64,000 nucleotides of DNA from Vulcanimicrobiota bacterium (GCA_019637395.1 JAHBVR010000006.1:186001-250000); one strand, 5' to 3'. Shown: positions 50,367 to 62,125, counted from the first letter of the stretch. The notes: generated from the sequence alone by a model not told the origin. Translations and numbers: made by a program.

Positions 50367-51230
50367 ATGGCCAGTGAGCGCGACCTGAAACGCCGCATCA
50401 AAGCGGTAAAAAATACGGAGCAGATCACCAAAGCCATGAAAATGGTGGCGGCGGCCCGCATCAAGAAGGCCGAGGACGTTCTCAAAGCGGCCCGCCCTTA
50501 CTCGAAGCTGCTCAAAGAAGTGGTGCAGGATCTCACGGCCGGTATGGACGAGGTGGTCCATCCGCTGATGACGGTGCGGCCGGTGGCGCGCACCGCCTAT
50601 CTGGTGGTCACTTCCGACAAAGGCCTGTGCGGCTCTTACAACAACAACCTGCTCAAGCTGGTGTGGAGCACCTTCGGCACCGTCCCCAAAGAAAGCTACA
50701 AGTTGATCTCGGTGGGCGGCAAAGGCGACAAGTTCTTCCGCCGTCGCAAAATGGAGATCGACAAGGCCGTTACCGGCTGGACTCCCACCTTCGCGCTGGC
50801 CCAGGAGCTGGCCAATCTGGTGACCGACTGGTTCCTGGACGGCCAGGTCGACGAGGTCAAGCTGGTCTACTCCCAGTCGATCAGCGCCATCACACAGAAG
50901 CCGGTAGTCGAGCGCATTCTCCCGATGTCGCCCGAAAAGGTGGACGAGCCCAAGGGCGCGGGCGGAGGATTCGCCTTCGAACCTTCAGCCGACGCGGCTC
51001 TGAACATCTTGCTCCCGCGCTATGTGCAAAACATCATTTATCGCGTGCTGGCCGAATCGCGCGTGTCGGAACTGGGGGCGCGACTCAAGTCGATGAGCGC
51101 CGCCACCGACAACGCCAACAAGCTGGCCGGAGAACTGACGCTGCAGTTCTATCGCATTCGTCAAGACAACATTACCAAAGAGATTCTGGAGATCGTCGGC
51201 GGCGCGGAAGCGCTCCGAGCCTCGAAATAA
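50367..51230 (+). CDS. atpG: ATP synthase F1 subunit gamma
   Basis: 287 residues from the ATG at 50367, four bases after the atpA stop; a longer reading from 50232 is only atpA sequence in another frame. N-terminal helix R-I-K-A-V-K-N-T-E-Q-I-T-K-A-M-K-M-V-A and the C-terminal N-A-N-K-L-A-G-E-L-T helix are the two strands of the central shaft; S-D-K-G-L-C-G-S-Y-N-N-N is also family-typical. Confidence 0.97.
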   Translation: MASERDLKRRIKAVKNTEQITKAMKMVAAARIKKAEDVLKAARPYSKLLKEVVQDLTAGMDEVVHPLMTVRPVARTAYLVVTSDKGLCGSYNNNLLKLVWSTFGTVPKESYKLISVGGKGDKFFRRRKMEIDKAVTGWTPTFALAQELANLVTDWFLDGQVDEVKLVYSQSISAITQKPVVERILPMSPEKVDEPKGAGGGFAFEPSADAALNILLPRYVQNIIYRVLAESRVSELGARLKSMSAATDNANKLAGELTLQFYRIRQDNITKEILEIVGGAEALRASK

Positions 51231-51242
51231 GAGGAGGACTGA

Positions 51243-52691
<1,449 letters not shown>

Positions 52692-52693
52692 CC

Positions 52694-53077
52694 ATGTCGG
52701 TGTTAACCGTAGAAGTGGTCACTCCGGAAGCGCTCAAGTTCACCGGTCAGGCCAGACAAGTGCAGTTGCCCGGCGTGCTCGGCGAGATGGGCGTGCTGCC
52801 CAATCACGAGCCGCTGGTCAGCATGCTGAATCCCGGCGTGGTTGAGGTGCGTTCCCCCGAGGGGACACGCATCTTCGCGGTGGCCCAGGGCTTTGCTACC
52901 ATTCAGAACAACAAAGTGGTGTGCCTGGTGGACGACGCCGTCGAAGCCGGCAAGGTCGACACCGCCAGCGTGACCGAGAAAGTGGCTCGCCTGGAGCGGG
53001 AGCTGGCCGAGAGCAACGACGAGCGCATCCGCAATCAGCTGGCCTTCCTCAAAGCTCAACTGTCCCTGAAAGGTTAA
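52694..53077 (+). CDS. atpC: ATP synthase F1 subunit epsilon
   Basis: 127 residues: N-terminal beta sandwich (V-V-T-P-E, G-V-L-G-E-M-G-V-L-P-N-H) and a two-helix C-terminus. It caps the gamma shaft and can inhibit hydrolysis. Two bases after atpD; murA follows after six bases, so the operon continues into cell-wall genes. Confidence 0.96.
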   Translation: MSVLTVEVVTPEALKFTGQARQVQLPGVLGEMGVLPNHEPLVSMLNPGVVEVRSPEGTRIFAVAQGFATIQNNKVVCLVDDAVEAGKVDTASVTEKVARLERELAESNDERIRNQLAFLKAQLSLKG

Positions 53078-53083
53078 CAGCAT

Positions 53084-54346
53084 ATGGCTCGCCTGGTGGT
53101 TCACGGTGGTACTCCCCTGCACGGCAGTTTAGCCGCTAACGGGGCCAAGAATGCCGCGCTGCCCATCATGGCGGCCGCTCTGCTGGCCAAGGGTAAGGTA
53201 ACCCTGCGGCGCGTGCCCAATATCAGCGATGTGTGGACGCTGACGGGCATTCTCAAGGCCATGGGCTGCAAAGTCGAATACGACGGCAACAGCCTGATGG
53301 AGCTGGATACTTCTTGTTTGACCACTACCAAGGCGCCTGATCACCTGGTGCGCAAGATGAACGCCTCCTTCGATATTATGGGGCCACTTCTGGCTGCCTA
53401 TGGTGAAGGGGAGGTTTCTCTGCCCGGTGGTTGCAATCTGGGCTCTCGCCCGGTCGACCTGCACATCGCCGGCTTCCGCAAGCTGGGAGCGGAAGTGACC
53501 AGCAAGAGCGGCTTTGTCCAGGCACGTGCGAAAAAACTCAAGGGTGCGCGCATTCTCTTTCCCAAAGTGAGCGTGGGGGCCACCAAGAATTGCCTGATGG
53601 CCGCTTCCGTGGCCGAAGGCGAGACGATTCTGGAGAACTGCGCCCGCGAGCCCGAGATCATCGATCTGGCCAACTTCCTGATCGCCATGGGCGCCAAGAT
53701 CAAAGGCGTGGGCCGCCAGAAGATGACCATCACCGGCGTCAAAGAGCTGCACGGGGTTGATTACAACGTGGTGGCCGACCGCATCGAAGTCGGCACCTAT
53801 CTGATTGCCGGCGCCATTACCGAAGGGGATGTGACCATCACTGATTGCGTGCCCGAGCATGTCACTTCGCTGCTCGACCTTCTCAAGGACATGGGCCAGG
53901 AAATCACCGTGGGCGAGGATTTTATTCGAGTTCAGGGCCGCCGTCCAATCACTCCCATCTCGGTATCCACCGAGCCCTACCCGGGTTTTCCCACGGATTT
54001 GCATCCTCAACTGGTGGCCCTGGCCACTCTGGGCAGCGGCACCACCACCGTCACCGAGAACATCTTCAACGGCCGCTTTATGTATGCCATGGAACTTGTC
54101 CGTCTGGGCGGTGACGTGCGCGTCAGCCACCGCGACGTGGTCATCCGCGGTGTCAAGCAACTGGAAGGCGCCCCCGTCGACGCCCCCGATATTCGGGCCG
54201 GCGGCGCCCTGGTGTGTGCCGCCCTGGCCGCCCATGGCGAAAGCACCATCAGCGGCGTCAACTTCATCGACCGCGGCTACCAGGAAATCGAGAAACGTCT
54301 TTCCCAACTGGGCGGTAAGATCACCCGGGCCGACTTCGAGGATTAG
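53084..54346 (+). CDS. murA: UDP-N-acetylglucosamine 1-carboxyvinyltransferase
   Basis: 420 residues. Active-site Lys-Asn in G-A-K-N-A-A-L-P-I, the catalytic cysteine loop L-P-G-G-C-N-L-G-S-R-P-V-D (Cys, so predicted fosfomycin-sensitive), and G-G-A-L-V-C-A-A-L near the end. Transfers enolpyruvate from PEP to UDP-GlcNAc, the first committed step of peptidoglycan. Directly follows atpC, as in some Firmicutes and deep-branching phyla. Confidence 0.97.
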   Translation: MARLVVHGGTPLHGSLAANGAKNAALPIMAAALLAKGKVTLRRVPNISDVWTLTGILKAMGCKVEYDGNSLMELDTSCLTTTKAPDHLVRKMNASFDIMGPLLAAYGEGEVSLPGGCNLGSRPVDLHIAGFRKLGAEVTSKSGFVQARAKKLKGARILFPKVSVGATKNCLMAASVAEGETILENCAREPEIIDLANFLIAMGAKIKGVGRQKMTITGVKELHGVDYNVVADRIEVGTYLIAGAITEGDVTITDCVPEHVTSLLDLLKDMGQEITVGEDFIRVQGRRPITPISVSTEPYPGFPTDLHPQLVALATLGSGTTTVTENIFNGRFMYAMELVRLGGDVRVSHRDVVIRGVKQLEGAPVDAPDIRAGGALVCAALAAHGESTISGVNFIDRGYQEIEKRLSQLGGKITRADFED

Positions 54347-54381
54347 CTGTCCGGAAGGCTCTCACGCTCAACCCAATCAGC

Positions 54382-54639
54382 CTATTCCTTCCGTATCTCC
54401 TCTCCCGTGTCGGCCAGCAGCCGTGAGACCGGGCCGGCGTGCTCCTTCAATTGGGGAAAATGCAGCAGCAGGGCCAGGTCGCGTGCATCCGTCATGGACT
54501 TCGGGCGACCGCGGCGACGAACGGTGGCGATGACTTTGGCTGCCATCAGGGGAGCGACGGCCAGCACCGCGATTCCCTCACAGCTCGAACCGAGAGAGCC
54601 GCGCAAGACCCTCAACCCCCCGACTCCTGGGGCCACCAT
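54382..54639 (-). pseudogene. Possible remnant of a nucleotidyltransferase-type protein
   Basis: About 85 codons. The part A-P-L-M-A-A-K-V-I-A-T-V-R-R-R-G-R-P-K-S with M-T-D-A-R-D-L-A-L-L-L resembles the end of toxin-type nucleotidyltransferases (L-A-x-K-L-x-A-x-x-x-R-G-x-x-K-D-x-x-D). The upstream half has no matching fold and there is no clear start. It occupies most of the 349-base gap between murA and the MreB-like gene; a weak inverted repeat (54352-54358 with 54387-54393) lies just after murA. Nothing else is visible there. Confidence 0.3.
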
Positions 54640-54695
54640 CTGTGGTGGCCAAAAAACCGAGAACCGGTCCGTAAGAGAGGTGGCCGGGAGCTCAT

Positions 54696-55667
54696 TTGAG
54701 AACGCCGGAGCAGATGTTGGCCCTGGAGTTAGGCAGCAGTTGGTTACGAGGTGGTCGCAAGGGTGAGGGTCCGACGTTGTCGGTGCCCAGTCTGGTGGCG
54801 CGTGATGCCAACAGTTTAAAACAGATCGCCCTGGGCGAGGAGGCGGCGCCGTTTCGCGCCGGGTCGCCGGCGGCCTTGCAACTGATCCACCCGGTGCGGG
54901 CGGGCCGCATTCTGGACTGGGCCGGGGCTCGCAGCCTGATCAAACTGGCCCTTTCCCGGTTACACAAAAAGCGTTCGAAACCCCCCGTGGCCCTCGTAAT
55001 TCCCGCCCAACTGACGCTGGTGCAACGGCGCGCCTGGAAGCAGTTGGCCGGTGAAGCGGGAGCGGCTGAGGTGGAACTGGTGGAGGCTCCACTGTGCGCC
55101 GCCGCGGGCTGTGGGTGCGATATCTCTCGTCCTCTGGGGCGGCTGGTCATGGATTGGGGGGGCGGCGGTCTGAGTCTGGGATTGGTCGCCGGCCGCCAGA
55201 TGCTGGCCGGTGAGTGCCTGGAATTGGGCGGGCTGGACATCGACGCGGCGCTGGTGCGCTGGGTGCGCCAGCAATTCGGCCTGCTGGTCTCGCCGGCTCA
55301 GGCCGAGGACATCAAGATCGCCATGCTGACGGCCCTGGCCGCTCCCGGCTCGGGCCGGCATATGCAAATTACCGGCTTTGGGGCCATCGACGGACTACCC
55401 CAGACCCGGGAAATCACCCAGGAGAACGTGCAGACGGCGCTGGAGCCCTTCCTCATCTGCTTGCGCGAAGCATTGCTGCGGCTGGTGGCTCAAGCCACGC
55501 CCGAAGTCAGCGCCGATTTGCTGGAAGAAGGCATCTGGTGCTGCGGGGGCAGTTCTCAGCTTCAGGGCGTCAGCGAATTTCTCGAGCAGGTTTCCGGCCT
55601 GCGGGTGCTCTCGGTGACTTCGCCCGAACAGGCGGCTATCCGCGGTCTGTGTGAATGGATTCGCTGA
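54696..55667 (+). CDS. MreB-like actin-family protein (divergent)
   Basis: 323 residues from a TTG at 54696. N-terminus M-L-A-L-E-L-G-S-S-W-L-R is the phosphate-1 strand of actin-fold proteins; L-V-M-D-W-G-G-G-G-L-S-L-G is phosphate-2, and W-C-C-G-G-S-S-Q-L is the adenosine motif. G-G-L-D-I-D-A-A-L follows MreB closely, but overall it is shorter than MreB (about 340) and divergent. Filament-forming cell-shape role is likely given the neighbouring murA, but a plasmid-segregation-like or PilM-like role is possible. Confidence 0.78.
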   Translation: MRTPEQMLALELGSSWLRGGRKGEGPTLSVPSLVARDANSLKQIALGEEAAPFRAGSPAALQLIHPVRAGRILDWAGARSLIKLALSRLHKKRSKPPVALVIPAQLTLVQRRAWKQLAGEAGAAEVELVEAPLCAAAGCGCDISRPLGRLVMDWGGGGLSLGLVAGRQMLAGECLELGGLDIDAALVRWVRQQFGLLVSPAQAEDIKIAMLTALAAPGSGRHMQITGFGAIDGLPQTREITQENVQTALEPFLICLREALLRLVAQATPEVSADLLEEGIWCCGGSSQLQGVSEFLEQVSGLRVLSVTSPEQAAIRGLCEWIR

Positions 55668-55815
55668 ATCCCTTCAGCTAAAGTAAAGCTTGAACAGGAT
55701 TCCAGCTCGAGGCGGCCAAACCGAAGAAACGTTCGCTCTCAGTGTACTGACGGCCATGGTACGTCCGCCAGTATCGGAGAGTCCGCGAAAGGACTATCGT
55801 AGCTCTGGCTAGCTG

Positions 55816-58800
55816 ATGAAAAAAGCAACGGTCGCAAGAATCCTGCGGGTTATGGCGCGTTTCGCGTTTCTCTCGCTCGGTATATTTCTGGTGCTCCTGG
55901 TGGGCGCTTTCGTACTCGCGTACTTTTCGGCCGGCAGCCTGATCAACTACTACAGCCAGCAAATCGCGCGCACTCTCAACGTTAATATCGATATTCGCAA
56001 GAGTTCGGTGAGCGGGCGCACCATGATCTTGGAAGGGCTCAACCTGAGCACCCGAGACGGGCTGCAATTGGCCCGCATCGATAAGGTGGAAGCCCCCATC
56101 GACCCATATAAGGGATTCTTCTTCGGAACCTCTCGCTGGATCAGCGACATCAAGCTGACCCATCCCGAACTTCACTATAGTTATGGGCCTGACGGCAAAC
56201 TCAACTGGGACTCCGTCACCCTGCCGCGCCGCCTATCTGACGGACCTCTGGAAATGGCCTATCGAGGCCACATTCAGGTCATCGACGGCGCCCTGGTTTA
56301 CCGTGACCAGCGACAAATGAACTACACCACCCGCATCGACGGCGTGAACGCTCTGCTCGACTGGCAGCCGGACCGGAGTTGGGGGGTCCGAGGCAAGGCT
56401 CTGGGTGACAAAGTCGACTTCATCGCCGCCGCCGTTCCCGAAAAGCCAATCGAGGTCGAGGCTCAATTCCGCCATCTGGAGATGGACAACTTCCTGCATC
56501 ATCCGGCGCTGGCCACTTCCATCCTGATCGAAGGCGCCAGCGCCAACGGCCGCCTGCAGTTGCGCATCCCCCCGCTCAATCCGAAAGGCGCCCTGGCGCT
56601 AGGGCAGCTCGACCTGGCGGCCAGGTCGGTCAACATTCTGGCTCAGAAACGCCAACTGGACAAAGTCTCGGCCCGCATCAAACTGCTCGGCAGCGCCCTG
56701 GAAATCCAACGCTCGCAGATGCTCTGGCGTGGACAACCGATAGGAATCACCGGACAGGTGAGGCCTGACCCAAAAGCGGCCGACTCCTGGGTCCGACTGC
56801 GCATCAAAGCCGGGCCTCTAGCCCTCCAGAAACTGGTGGAAAATTACCCGAACCTGCCCCAAGCTCAAGGCCAGGCCTCGGTTGACGTCAACGTGGACGG
56901 CCCCCTTTCCGACCCGGTTATGGCCGGCCGGGTCACGGCCCGCAACCTGGAGGCTCCGGTGCCCGAGTCGCCCGGACAGAAGGTACAGGTGCGCGACCTG
57001 CTCGCCGACTTCCAATTGGACAGCAACAGTCTCCACCTCAAAAAAGTCGAAGGTCATACAGCCAGCGGCGAGCCAATTCATGGTCGCGGCTGGCTGTTCC
57101 GCGACCAAAAGCAAGATCTGTATCTGCGCCTGAGCGGCGGCGCCTCGGAACTGCGGCGTCTTTCCCCCCTGCTGGCAGGCGCCGAAGATGTTCAGGTGAC
57201 CGCTCTGGGGACGACTCAAAAGCCGGTACTCACCGGCCAGGCCCGCCTCAACTCGCTACCCGCCAATCCATTGGGCGTGAGCAGCGGCCGCGCCCGCTTC
57301 TGGGTCGATCAGCAATCGGCCTTGCTGTATGACGCCACCCTCTACGGGCAGTCCGGCCAGGTGGCTGTGCCCAGGGCCGTGCTCGACTATCATAACGGCG
57401 ACCTGGCGGCCGAAGCCGTGCTCCAGGATTTTCACATGAACTCCAACGGCGCCAGCGCCCGGGTCACCGGGGTAGCCGAACTCAGCGGCAATTACAAGAC
57501 CAACCAGTTGCGAGGCTCGGCCTACCTGGACAACAGCCAGGCGCAGGCACCGGGCCTGCCGCCGCTGGACAACGTTTCAGGATGGGTGGCCATGCAAGAC
57601 GGCCAGTTGCTGGTCCCCCATCTGTCAGCCCAGAGCGGTGGCGACCGACTTGAGGTGACCGGCAGCCTGCAGGGACAGCACGGCACTTTCTACGTGAACG
57701 CGCCTGAAATTCAAGCCAACCGCTACCTTGCCGGGGCGCCCGGAGGAGTACGCAATCTGACCGCCGAGGCCGAATTCAACGGACGGGAAGTGGTCGGATT
57801 CCGAGCCGCCAGCCGGGGAGGCAGCGGCGATGCCTATGCGGTGGGGCGTTGGCTCCCGGGGCGCAGCCCCGAGATTTTCGCGCAATTCGTCAACCTGCAG
57901 CTTCCTTACGGGGGTCCCGGCCGCGGCGCCCTGCGCACGGTCGACGGCGAGGTAGCCACCATGTGGGAGAATGGCCGTCTCGGCTATCTCTATGGCATTC
58001 GGCCGGGCGGAGCCTCCTGGCAAAACTGGGTGGCCGGACGCGGCACCATCGTGGGCAGTCGCCTGCAAATGATCGATAACGTACTGCACATGCCGGGCGC
58101 TCTGCCCACCGCCAGCACCACTTTGCAGGGCGAGGGCCGGGCCTATTCCTACTTCGGCCCGCTGGAAGGCCCGCCGCTGGTGCACCGAGCCGTGCCACTG
58201 GAGGGCTGGCAGTCGGGAGGCAGCCTGTCCTTCAACGGCGGCTTCGATCTGAGTAGTCAGCGCCTCTACAACTTGAACATCACCGGCCGCAGCCTTAATC
58301 TCCAGCAAATCACCAGCTGGTTTGGGCCGCTCACGGTGCCCTCGTGGTACCAGCAGCTGGGAGTAAACCTGGAGGAAGTGCTGGTGGACGTGGACGGGCG
58401 CGCCAATGGCTCGCTCGCCGCTCCTCAGTTGACCGGTTCGCTGCGCTCGCCCTGGACCCGGCTGTCGAGACTCAACGGCGATCAGTTGGAGTCAACGGCC
58501 TTTTCCTGGCGGGCCGACGCCAATCTTAATAAAGGCCAGTTAACTCTGCTCAGCTTGCTGTCGCCGAACTCCATGGATGGCCGGTTGCTGGCCTGGAAGG
58601 GCCCCGGCAAAGATGGAGCTCCCGACGCAGACTGGCTGCGCTCGCGCCTGGTCATAGACAAAAACTACGCGTGGAAGGGATGGATTCGCGCTCAGGCTTT
58701 CCCCATGGCAGCGGCCCGCTGGTTGGTGCCGATGTGGATTGCCGACAAACTGCCCTCGGGAGTGCTCTCGACGCAGGGAGATGGTCTGCAAATCGGAGGG

Positions 58801-61800
58801 AATCTCTACGAGCCCCAGATTGCGGGTCACATTGACTTGAAGAACGGCCATTTCTGGACCGGTTATGATCACGTGCCCATCGACGAAGCCTATGTGGACT
58901 TCGCCAGCAATCGGCGTGCCATCGCCTTGTCGCGCTTCCACCTCAAATCGGCCGGCCTGACCCTGGAGGGACGCGGCAATCGCACCGCTGACGGCAATCT
59001 GACCGGGCAACTGTGGGCCGATGACCTGACCCTGGACACTCTCAGTCGATTTGGTTTCGACACGCACGGTTGGACAGGCACGGTGGATGCGGCCGCCACC
59101 CTGCGCGACACCAAAGGCGGCGCACCCGAAGCCTGGGTGGCCGTGCAGGGGGAAAATCTACGCTCCAATATGGATGGCGTCTTTGGTATCCGGCGTCTGG
59201 TGTTGGGCCAGGTCGACCGCAACCTCGACGGCATTCCTTTCACCACCCAGGGCAAAGGCATCGGGATTCGCCTGCAAGGGCGCGAGGTTACCGTCGACCT
59301 GCCCACTCAGGGCGCCGAGATCGAATGGGATACACCGGTTCCCAGCCGAGCGGTAGCCCACGGACAGTTCTCCTTCAGTCAACTGCCCAAGGCCAACCAG
59401 AAGCCGGTGGCCTGGTTGATGTCGGCGATCGGCCCGAGTTTCGGCAATAAGAATAAGACGGAACCTTTGAAGCTGGAGGTGAACGATTTCTCCTGGTCGC
59501 TGGTCAAGCAGCTTCTGTCGCTCGAGGCGGACCGGCGGGTAGGTTCCTTCACAGGCAACCTGGAACTGTTGGGCCAGTACTTCGAGCAACATCGGGTCAA
59601 GAATCCCCAACTGACCGGCAAGCCGCTGCTGACCGCCCATCTGGAGAAAATGATTCTCGAAGGCCCGGGAGCCATCTGGTCGGGAGTGCAGTTGGCCAGT
59701 CCTATGCAACTGGCCTACCAGGTAGTGCCGGGAGCCGGTTGGCTGCACCTGCAGCCGACCACTTTTGAATTCTTCCACCGAGTCATCCCCCAGACCAATC
59801 TCGATGGGCTCAACCTGAGCTCGGGCACTCCCGAAACCTTCCAGTCCAACAAGAACAACCTGCCTCAGAACGATCCCAAGGCCAAACCCATTGATCCGGC
59901 CATCGCCCAAGCCTCACCTCAGGAAGTCAAGGGGAGGCTTAACCTGGACGCCTCCTTCGTGGCCATGGAGAACCCGGGCGCCAAAAAGTTGGCCAGCCTC
60001 AGCCCCGATCAGAATGTCCACGCTTCGCTGGAAGAGGTGGACGTACAAAATCTCGCCTTCCTGTTTCCGCGCGCCCGGCGCCTGGGCGGCACCATTCAGA
60101 AGATCGAACTGACCCACAAGGGAGCCCTGGCCCAGCCCGACGCGCGCTTCACGATGGCGGCCCAGAATGTCCAGATCGGCGGACTCAACATCACTTCCGC
60201 TCAAGGCTCGGCCCACCTGGTCGCCGAGTCTCCGGGTCGCCTCCAACTAACTTTAGGCGAAGGCAACGAAGAATTAAGGCTTCTACTGGGTGCCGAGAAC
60301 GACCTGAATCAAGCTCTGCGCCTGCAGGGACAGGCGTTGATGGACTTTGACCGGCTGCTGCTGCCCAAGAGTCCCACCCTGGTCAGCAGCACCAGCGGTT
60401 GGAGTCTGACCGACAAGAGCGAGTTCAATCTCAGCGTCCAGCTCAACGACAGCCAGATGCGCTTGCTCTCGGCTTTTGCCCCCGATCCCGAACGCAGCCG
60501 CCTGAGCGGTAATCTCAAGGGCGTGATGCAACTCAAGGGCACTTCCGCCAACCCGGAGCTGACCGGCTCCCTGGCCATTGAAAATGGCGGATTCACCCAT
60601 CCCGACCTGTCCACGCCGCTGACCGGGCTGAATATGCTGGCGAATTTCGAACGCCTGCCGGCCGCTCAGGCCGAACAAACACCGGCGTTGCTGGCCCTGG
60701 GGGCACCGGTGGTGGGACGCATTACGCTGGACAAATTCGACGGGAACCTGGGTGGACAGGCCTTCCAGGGCAAAGGCAAGGCCGAAGCAGTGGGCCGCAA
60801 GGCCACCTTTATGGACTTTGCCTTCGACGGACAGGACCTGCCTATTCGCTGGAGCGGCTTTATGGACGGCCGCGCCAATGTGCACCTGACCTTGACCGGC
60901 AAGGAGAAAGAGGGCGAGACCAGCCTGACTCCCTTCTTATCCGGTCGCATCGAACTGCCTCAAGCCAATCTGACAGTACCCGACGAGGAATCGATGGCCG
61001 GTTTGATGGCGCTGGCCCGCGGTCGCTCCAAACAGCGGGCTTTCGACTACGACGTGGATCTCAGCCTGGGCAACGATGTCTTCGGTAACTACCTGGGATC
61101 GAGCATTCGCGGTCAGGGCGACTTGAAAATCACGCCTTCGCTGGTCCACTCACGCCCCTCGGTAAACGGGGTTCTCTTCCTATCGCGAGGCGTCATTCGC
61201 ATCCCTATTTACGGTATCAACTTCCGGGTACGCCAGGGTTACGCTTATTTTGAAGACGACTTCATTCCTCGGTTGGAAAACCTCGAGGCCGACAGCACCA
61301 TCGGAACCTACCAAATCACCGCTCGGTTTGACGGCAAATACCCGAACGTACACGCCGATCTCTATGCCAATCCCCCCCTGCCGGAATCGGACATTCGCTC
61401 TATTGTGGGCATGGGAACCCTGCCCGGCAACGGACCTTACTCCACCAGTTCCACGCTGGTCAGCAACTCGGTGACCAGTCCCAACGGCAACACGTTCCTG
61501 GTCAACCAGGGCGTCTCTCTGTTGAGTAACATGCTCACTCAAGAATTGACTCAGGGCATCGGCCGGCTGCTCTTCGCCTCGGAAGTTTCGCTGGACATCC
61601 TGCCCTCTTCCGAATATGCGTTACGTGTGGCCAAATCCCTAAACGACAAGGACACTCTGCTGTTGACCTTCGCTCAGGCCATCGGCACCACCCGCTTCAA
61701 CGGCCGCCTGACGCAGTACGGTATCGAATACCGTTTTCAGCCCAACCTGCTCAGCCGCGTGACCCTGAATAACTACGGGCAGGCTCAAATCTGGTTCCAG

Positions 61801-61818
61801 GGTGTGCTGCGCTTCTAG
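55816..61818 (+). CDS. Giant AsmA/TamB-like envelope protein
   Basis: 2000 residues. One membrane anchor (about 14-38), then a very long repetitive-strand region (N-L-S-T-R-D-G-L-Q-L-A, G-R-V-T-A-R-N-L-E-A) and a C-terminal DUF490/TamB part with P-S-V-N-G-V-L-F-L-S-R-G, Y-F-E-D-D-F-I-P-R-L and L-P-E-S-D-I-R-S-I-V-G-M-G. AsmA-like proteins form long grooves that bridge the two membranes and carry phospholipids; TamB also aids outer-membrane protein insertion. At 2000 residues it is longer than E. coli TamB (about 1260). No TamA gene is next to it. The 148-base gap before it holds a small inverted repeat (55745-55753 with 55765-55773). Confidence 0.88.
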   Translation: MKKATVARILRVMARFAFLSLGIFLVLLVGAFVLAYFSAGSLINYYSQQIARTLNVNIDIRKSSVSGRTMILEGLNLSTRDGLQLARIDKVEAPIDPYKGFFFGTSRWISDIKLTHPELHYSYGPDGKLNWDSVTLPRRLSDGPLEMAYRGHIQVIDGALVYRDQRQMNYTTRIDGVNALLDWQPDRSWGVRGKALGDKVDFIAAAVPEKPIEVEAQFRHLEMDNFLHHPALATSILIEGASANGRLQLRIPPLNPKGALALGQLDLAARSVNILAQKRQLDKVSARIKLLGSALEIQRSQMLWRGQPIGITGQVRPDPKAADSWVRLRIKAGPLALQKLVENYPNLPQAQGQASVDVNVDGPLSDPVMAGRVTARNLEAPVPESPGQKVQVRDLLADFQLDSNSLHLKKVEGHTASGEPIHGRGWLFRDQKQDLYLRLSGGASELRRLSPLLAGAEDVQVTALGTTQKPVLTGQARLNSLPANPLGVSSGRARFWVDQQSALLYDATLYGQSGQVAVPRAVLDYHNGDLAAEAVLQDFHMNSNGASARVTGVAELSGNYKTNQLRGSAYLDNSQAQAPGLPPLDNVSGWVAMQDGQLLVPHLSAQSGGDRLEVTGSLQGQHGTFYVNAPEIQANRYLAGAPGGVRNLTAEAEFNGREVVGFRAASRGGSGDAYAVGRWLPGRSPEIFAQFVNLQLPYGGPGRGALRTVDGEVATMWENGRLGYLYGIRPGGASWQNWVAGRGTIVGSRLQMIDNVLHMPGALPTASTTLQGEGRAYSYFGPLEGPPLVHRAVPLEGWQSGGSLSFNGGFDLSSQRLYNLNITGRSLNLQQITSWFGPLTVPSWYQQLGVNLEEVLVDVDGRANGSLAAPQLTGSLRSPWTRLSRLNGDQLESTAFSWRADANLNKGQLTLLSLLSPNSMDGRLLAWKGPGKDGAPDADWLRSRLVIDKNYAWKGWIRAQAFPMAAARWLVPMWIADKLPSGVLSTQGDGLQIGGNLYEPQIAGHIDLKNGHFWTGYDHVPIDEAYVDFASNRRAIALSRFHLKSAGLTLEGRGNRTADGNLTGQLWADDLTLDTLSRFGFDTHGWTGTVDAAATLRDTKGGAPEAWVAVQGENLRSNMDGVFGIRRLVLGQVDRNLDGIPFTTQGKGIGIRLQGREVTVDLPTQGAEIEWDTPVPSRAVAHGQFSFSQLPKANQKPVAWLMSAIGPSFGNKNKTEPLKLEVNDFSWSLVKQLLSLEADRRVGSFTGNLELLGQYFEQHRVKNPQLTGKPLLTAHLEKMILEGPGAIWSGVQLASPMQLAYQVVPGAGWLHLQPTTFEFFHRVIPQTNLDGLNLSSGTPETFQSNKNNLPQNDPKAKPIDPAIAQASPQEVKGRLNLDASFVAMENPGAKKLASLSPDQNVHASLEEVDVQNLAFLFPRARRLGGTIQKIELTHKGALAQPDARFTMAAQNVQIGGLNITSAQGSAHLVAESPGRLQLTLGEGNEELRLLLGAENDLNQALRLQGQALMDFDRLLLPKSPTLVSSTSGWSLTDKSEFNLSVQLNDSQMRLLSAFAPDPERSRLSGNLKGVMQLKGTSANPELTGSLAIENGGFTHPDLSTPLTGLNMLANFERLPAAQAEQTPALLALGAPVVGRITLDKFDGNLGGQAFQGKGKAEAVGRKATFMDFAFDGQDLPIRWSGFMDGRANVHLTLTGKEKEGETSLTPFLSGRIELPQANLTVPDEESMAGLMALARGRSKQRAFDYDVDLSLGNDVFGNYLGSSIRGQGDLKITPSLVHSRPSVNGVLFLSRGVIRIPIYGINFRVRQGYAYFEDDFIPRLENLEADSTIGTYQITARFDGKYPNVHADLYANPPLPESDIRSIVGMGTLPGNGPYSTSSTLVSNSVTSPNGNTFLVNQGVSLLSNMLTQELTQGIGRLLFASEVSLDILPSSEYALRVAKSLNDKDTLLLTFAQAIGTTRFNGRLTQYGIEYRFQPNLLSRVTLNNYGQAQIWFQGVLRF

Positions 61819-61834
61819 GCGAAGCATCGCCCTC

Positions 61835-62125
61835 ATGTTCATCGGAATTGCCCGTTTTACGCTCTTTTTGACCGAACAGCCCCATTCCCTGAAAGAGAAG
61901 CGCTCGATCGTCACCAAGCTACGCGAAGCCCTCAAGAACCGCATGCAGCTATCGGCCGCGGAAGTCGGGCTGCAAGACGTCTGGCAGCGAGCCGCCATCG
62001 GCATTGCCTGCGTGGCTTCGGATAAGAAGGTGGCCGAGAAAATGCTCGACGAAGCCCGCCGGTTGATCGAAAGCTTTCCCCAAGTGGAAATAACCGAGGA
62101 GGAACGCGATGTCGACGCCTGGTGA
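61835..62125 (+). CDS. DUF503 (YlxP-like) protein
   Basis: 96 residues from the ATG at 61835, 16 bases after the previous stop. M-F-I-G-I-A-R-F, H-S-L-K-E-K-R-S-I-V and the R-x-x-x-Q-L-S-A-A-E-V region are the DUF503 pattern. Small cytoplasmic proteins usually encoded near ribosome-assembly factors (rbfA, infB), which are not here. Overlaps the next gene by 17 bases. Confidence 0.9.
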   Translation: MFIGIARFTLFLTEQPHSLKEKRSIVTKLREALKNRMQLSAAEVGLQDVWQRAAIGIACVASDKKVAEKMLDEARRLIESFPQVEITEEERDVDAW

